Assembly: GCA_034359265.1 (NCBI GenBank)
Contig: CP136896.1
Coordinates: 35,888,001-35,952,000, forward strand
DNA: 64,000 nt
DNA from: Canna indica
Taxonomy: Eukaryota > Streptophyta > Magnoliopsida > Zingiberales > Cannaceae
Reading direction: 5' to 3'
Shown here piece by piece: positions 61,038 through 64,000 of this stretch. How positions within the stretch are numbered: position 1 is the first letter of the stretch; every line of letters starts with the position of its first letter. Below the pieces are notes generated by a model. It did no database searches. It saw only the letters and a program-made list of their open reading frames with translations, and was not told the origin of the DNA. The translations under genes and the position numbers were made by a program.

Positions 61038-62328
61038 GTGAATGTTCTGGAGTCGCTCGGGACTCAGATTACAGGGCGTTTCGAGCCGATACCCCGAAGT
61101 TCAATCAGTCTGCTTCGTTCAAGATTCTATTCGAAAAATAGTGCAATTCTGTGCATTAGTCTGTCGAGAATAACTCGATTAACAATTTCTCCCATTGCAG
61201 TGAATGTTCTGGAGTCGCTCGGTACTCAGATTACTGGGCGTTTCGAGCCGATACCCCGAAGTTCAATCAGTCGACCTCGTTCAAAATCAATTCGAAAAAT
61301 CGTGCAATTCTTTGCATTAGTCTGTCAAAAATAACTCGATTAACAACTTCTCCCATCACAGTGAATGTTCTGGAGTCGCTCGGGACTCGGATTACAGGGC
61401 ATTTCGAGCCGATACCCCGAAGTTCAATCAGTCGGCATCGTTCAAGATCTATTCGAAAAAGCATGCAATTCTTTGCATTAGTCTGTCAAAAATAACTCGA
61501 TTAACAACTTCTCCCATCACAGTGAATGTTCTGGAGTCGCTCGGGACTCAGATTACATGGCATTTCGAGCCGATACCCCGAAGTTCAATCAGTCTGCTTC
61601 GTTCAAGATTCTATTCGAAAAATAGTGCAATTCTGTGCATTAGTCTGTCGAGAATAACTCAATTAACAACTTCTCCCATCACAGTGAATGTTCTGGAGTC
61701 GCTCGGTACTCAGATTACTGGGCGTTTCGAGCCGATACCCCGAAGTTCGATCAGTCGGCCTCGTTCAAAATCAATTCAAAAAATCGTGCAATACTTTGCA
61801 TTAGTCTGTCAAAAATAACTCGATTAACAACTTCTCCCATCACAGTGAATGTTCTGGAGTCGCTCGGGACTCAGATTACAGGGCGTTTCGAGCCGATACC
61901 CCGAAGTTTAATCAGTCGGCATCGTTCAAGATCTATTCGAAAAATCATGCAATTCTTTGCATTAGTCTGTCAAAAATAACTCGATTAACAACTTCTCCCA
62001 TCAAAGTTAATGTTCTGGAGTCGCTCGGGACTCAGATTACAGGGCGTTTCGAGCCGATACCCCGAAGTTCAATCAGTTGGCTTCGTTCAAGATTCTATTC
62101 GAAAAATCGTGCAATTCTGTGCATTAGTCTGTCAAAAATAACTCGATTAACAACTTCTCCCATCGCAGTGAATGTTCTGGAGTCGCTCGGTACTCAGATT
62201 ACTGGGCATTTCGAGCTAATACCCCGAAGTTCAATCAGTCGGCATCGTTCAAGATCTATTAGAAAAATCATGCAATTCTTTGCATTAGTCTGTCAAAAAT
62301 AACTCGATTAACAACTTCTCCCATCACA
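61038..62328 (+). repeat. 8-mer HOR, copy 2 (1291 bp)
   Basis: Units at 61038 (C), 61200 (E, CGACCTCG), 61361 (A, AAAAAGCATGC), 61522 (C, ACATGGCAT), 61684 (E, TTCGATCAGTCGG, AATTCAAAAAATC), 61845 (A, TTTAATCAG), 62006 (B after CATCAAA) and 62168 (At, GAGCTAATACC). This appears to be the intact order. Confidence 0.88.
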
Positions 62329-63619
62329 GTGAATGTTCTGGAGTCGCTCGGGACTCAGATTACAGGGCGTTTCGAGCCGATACCCCGAAGTTCAATCAGT
62401 CTGCTTCGTTCAAGATTCTATTCGAAAAATCGTGCAATTCTGTGCATTAGTCTGTCGAGAATAACTCGATTAACAATTTCTCCCATCGCAGTGAATGTTC
62501 TGGAGTCGCTCGGTACTCAGATTACTGGGCGTTTCGAGCCGATACCCCGAAGTTCAATCAGTCGACCTCGTTCAAAATCAATTCAAAAAATCATGCAATT
62601 CTTTGCATTAGTCTGTCAAAAATAACTCGATTAACAACTTCTCCCATCACAGTGAATGTTCTGGAGTCGCTCGGGACTCAGATTACAGGGCATTACGAGC
62701 CGATACCCCGAAGTTCAATCAGTCGGCATCGTTCAAGATCTATTCGAAAAAGCATGCAATTCTTTGCATTAGTCTGTCAAAAATAACTCGATTAACAACT
62801 TCTCCCATCACAGTGAATGTTCTGGAGTCGCTCGGGACTCAGATTACATGGCATTTCGAGCCGATACCCCGAAGTTCAATCAGTCTGCTTCGTTCAAGAT
62901 TCTATTCGAAAAATAGTGCAATTCTGTGCATTAGTCTATCGAGAATAACTCGATTAACAACTTCTCCCATCACTGTGAATGTTCTGGAGTCGCTCGGTAC
63001 TCAGATTACTGGGCCTTTCGAGCCGATACCCCGAAGTTCGATCAGTCGGCCTCGTTCAAAATCAATTCAAAAAATTGTGCAATTCTTTGCATTAGTCTGT
63101 CAAAAATAACTCGATTAACAACTTCTCCCATCACAGTGAATGTTCTGGAGTCGCTCGGGACTCAGATTACAGGGCGTTTCGAGCCGATACCCCGAAGTTT
63201 AATCAGTCGGCATCGTTCAAGATCTATTCGAAAAATCATGCAATTCTTTGCATTAGTCTGTCAAAAATAACTCGATTAACAACTTCTCCCATCATAGTTA
63301 ATGTTCTGGAGTCGCTCGGGACTCAGATTACAGGGCGTTTCGAGCCGATACCCCGAAGTTCAATCAGTTGGCTTCGTTCAAGATTCTATTCGAAAAATCA
63401 TGCAATTCTGTGCATTAGTCTATCAAAAATAACTCGATTAACAACTTCTCCCATCGTAGTGAATGTTCTGGAGTCACTCGGTACTCAGATTACTGGGCAT
63501 TTCGAGCTAATACCCCGAAGTTCAATCAGTCGGCATCGTTCAAGATCTATTAGAAAAATCATGCAATTCTTTGCATTAGTCTGTCAAAAATAACTCGATT
63601 AACAACTTCTCCCATCACA
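62329..63619 (+). repeat. 8-mer HOR, copy 3 (1291 bp)
   Basis: Same order as copy 2, with units at 62329, 62491, 62652, 62813, 62975, 63136, 63297 and 63459. Private changes include GGGCATTACGAG (62690s), GGGCCTTTCGAG (63010s) and CATCGTAGTG (63453 area). Confidence 0.88.
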
Positions 63620-64000
63620 GTGAATGTTCTGGAGTCGCTCGGGACTCAGATTACAGGGCGTTTCGAGCCGATACCCCGAAGTTCAATCAATCTGCTTCGT
63701 TCAAGATTCTATTCGAAAAATAGTGCAATTCTGTGCATTAGTCTGTCGAGAATAACTCGATTAACAATTTCCCCCATCGCAGTGAATGTTCTGGAGTCGC
63801 TCGGTACTCAGATAACTGGGCGTTTCGAGCCGATACCCCGAAGTTCAATCAGTCGACCTCGTTCAAAATCAATTCGAAAAATTGTGCAATTCTTTGCATT
63901 AGTCTGTCAAAAATAACTCAATTAACAACTTCTCCTATCACTGTGAATGTTCTGGAGTCGCTCGGGACTCAGATTACAGGGCATTTCGAGCCGATACCCC
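63620..64000 (+). repeat. 8-mer HOR, copy 4, cut by the window end
   Basis: Starts C (63620), E (63782), A (63943). It carries AATCAATCTGC, CAATTTCCCCC, CAGATAACTGGG, AATAACTCAATT and CCTATCACTGTG, the same set as copy 1 (59746-60110) and absent from copies 2 and 3. The array continues beyond the window. Confidence 0.87.

Larger units (their letters stand above)
1..64000 (+). repeat. Satellite DNA array, 161/162 bp monomer, whole window
   Basis: The entire window is tandem copies of one 161-162 bp unit, all in the same orientation. Both edges lie inside the array, so its true length is unknown. Phase starts at the G of GTGAATG; the first is at 60 and the last at 63943, giving 396 full monomers. 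Anchor spacings always equal n x 161 plus the number of AGATTCT-bearing monomers, so no other indel is present. Conserved landmarks in every unit include GTTCTGGAGTC, ACTCAGATTA, GATACCCCGAAG, TCGTTCAA and TTAACAACTTCTCCC, with only rare point changes. GC is about 42%. No unique sequence, transposon or gene interrupts it. Monomer length and HOR structure are typical of centromeric or pericentromeric satellites; that placement is inference. The family and host are not recognised. Confidence 0.98.

Noticed and set aside
61267..61464. A 65-codon open frame on the minus strand
   Set aside because: It is the reverse complement of ordinary satellite monomers that happens to lack a stop in this diverged stretch; nothing distinguishes it from its neighbours.
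493..63916. Many plus-strand open frames of 61-204 codons with near-identical predicted proteins
   Set aside because: They recur at monomer and dimer spacing. A 161 bp unit is not a multiple of three, so the same DNA is read in all three frames in turn. Most frames end at the same TCAAAAATAA, start at internal GTG or ATG, and show no ribosome-binding, promoter or splice context. Longer ones arise only where the 162 bp C or B units, or the GAGAATAAC variant, keep a frame open. Substitutions fall without regard to codon position.
1..64000. CRISPR array
   Set aside because: The repetition is a continuous 161-162 bp unit with no short direct repeat separated by unique spacers, and no cas genes are present.
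1..64000. Transposable element insertions or inverted satellite segments
   Set aside because: I looked for breaks in the 161/162 bp register and for reverse-complement monomers; none was found.
1..64000. Bacterial or phage origin with genes, tRNAs, terminators
   Set aside because: No coding density, no ribosome-binding sites, no tRNA or rRNA landmarks. A 64 kb pure tandem satellite is a eukaryotic feature.

Overview
The whole 64 kb window is one uninterrupted head-to-tail satellite DNA array. I see no protein-coding gene, RNA gene, transposon, CRISPR array or unique sequence. The repeat unit is 161 or 162 bp, about 42% GC. Using the G of GTGAATG (or GTTAATG/GTTAGTG) as phase start, units begin at 60, 221, 382, 544, 705 and so on to 63943. 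That gives 396 complete monomers: 269 of 161 bp and 127 of 162 bp, as deduced from the spacing of anchor positions. All are on the same strand.

This points to a eukaryotic genome, most likely centromeric or pericentromeric heterochromatin. That rests on repeat length close to a nucleosome, pure tandem arrangement and multi-level higher-order repeats (HORs). I do not recognise the family and cannot name the host. CpG is not depleted (about 10 per monomer against about 7 expected from base composition), which fits a lineage or locus with little germline CpG methylation, for example many insects. That is inference.

The monomers fall into about 13 recurrent subtypes, named here A, As, At, B, C, Cx, D0, D1, D2, E, F, G and H. 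HORs are strings of these subtypes. Layout: (I) 1-5707, a 13-mer HOR of 2098 bp (A A B At B At B At C F As C E), two full copies and a third copy lacking four monomers. (II) 5708-16991, pentamer and heptamer blocks (C E D1 D2 As, 806 bp; plus D2 As, 1128 bp). The stretch 4216-10180 is tandemly duplicated as 10181-16951, the second copy carrying one extra 806 bp pentamer. (III) 16992-37308, the same D2/As-rich family with added G, Cx and Ex monomers and tandem duplications of 21-22 monomers (3386 and 3547 bp). (IV) 37309-59745, a different HOR family rich in B, At, F and H, with 11-mer, 14-mer, 9-mer and 5-mer forms and a long-range duplication offset by 6619 bp. (V) 59746-64000, a more diverged 8-mer HOR (1291-1292 bp) in three copies plus a start, in which the fourth copy matches the first best (24-mer super-period of 3874 bp).

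Each monomer also has short internal structure: a dyad ATGCAA-TTCT-TTGCAT lying between two A5 tracts 32 bp apart, and a second dyad GAGTC-GCTCGG-GACTC. Open frames of 60-204 codons across the array come from repeat arithmetic and are not annotated as genes.
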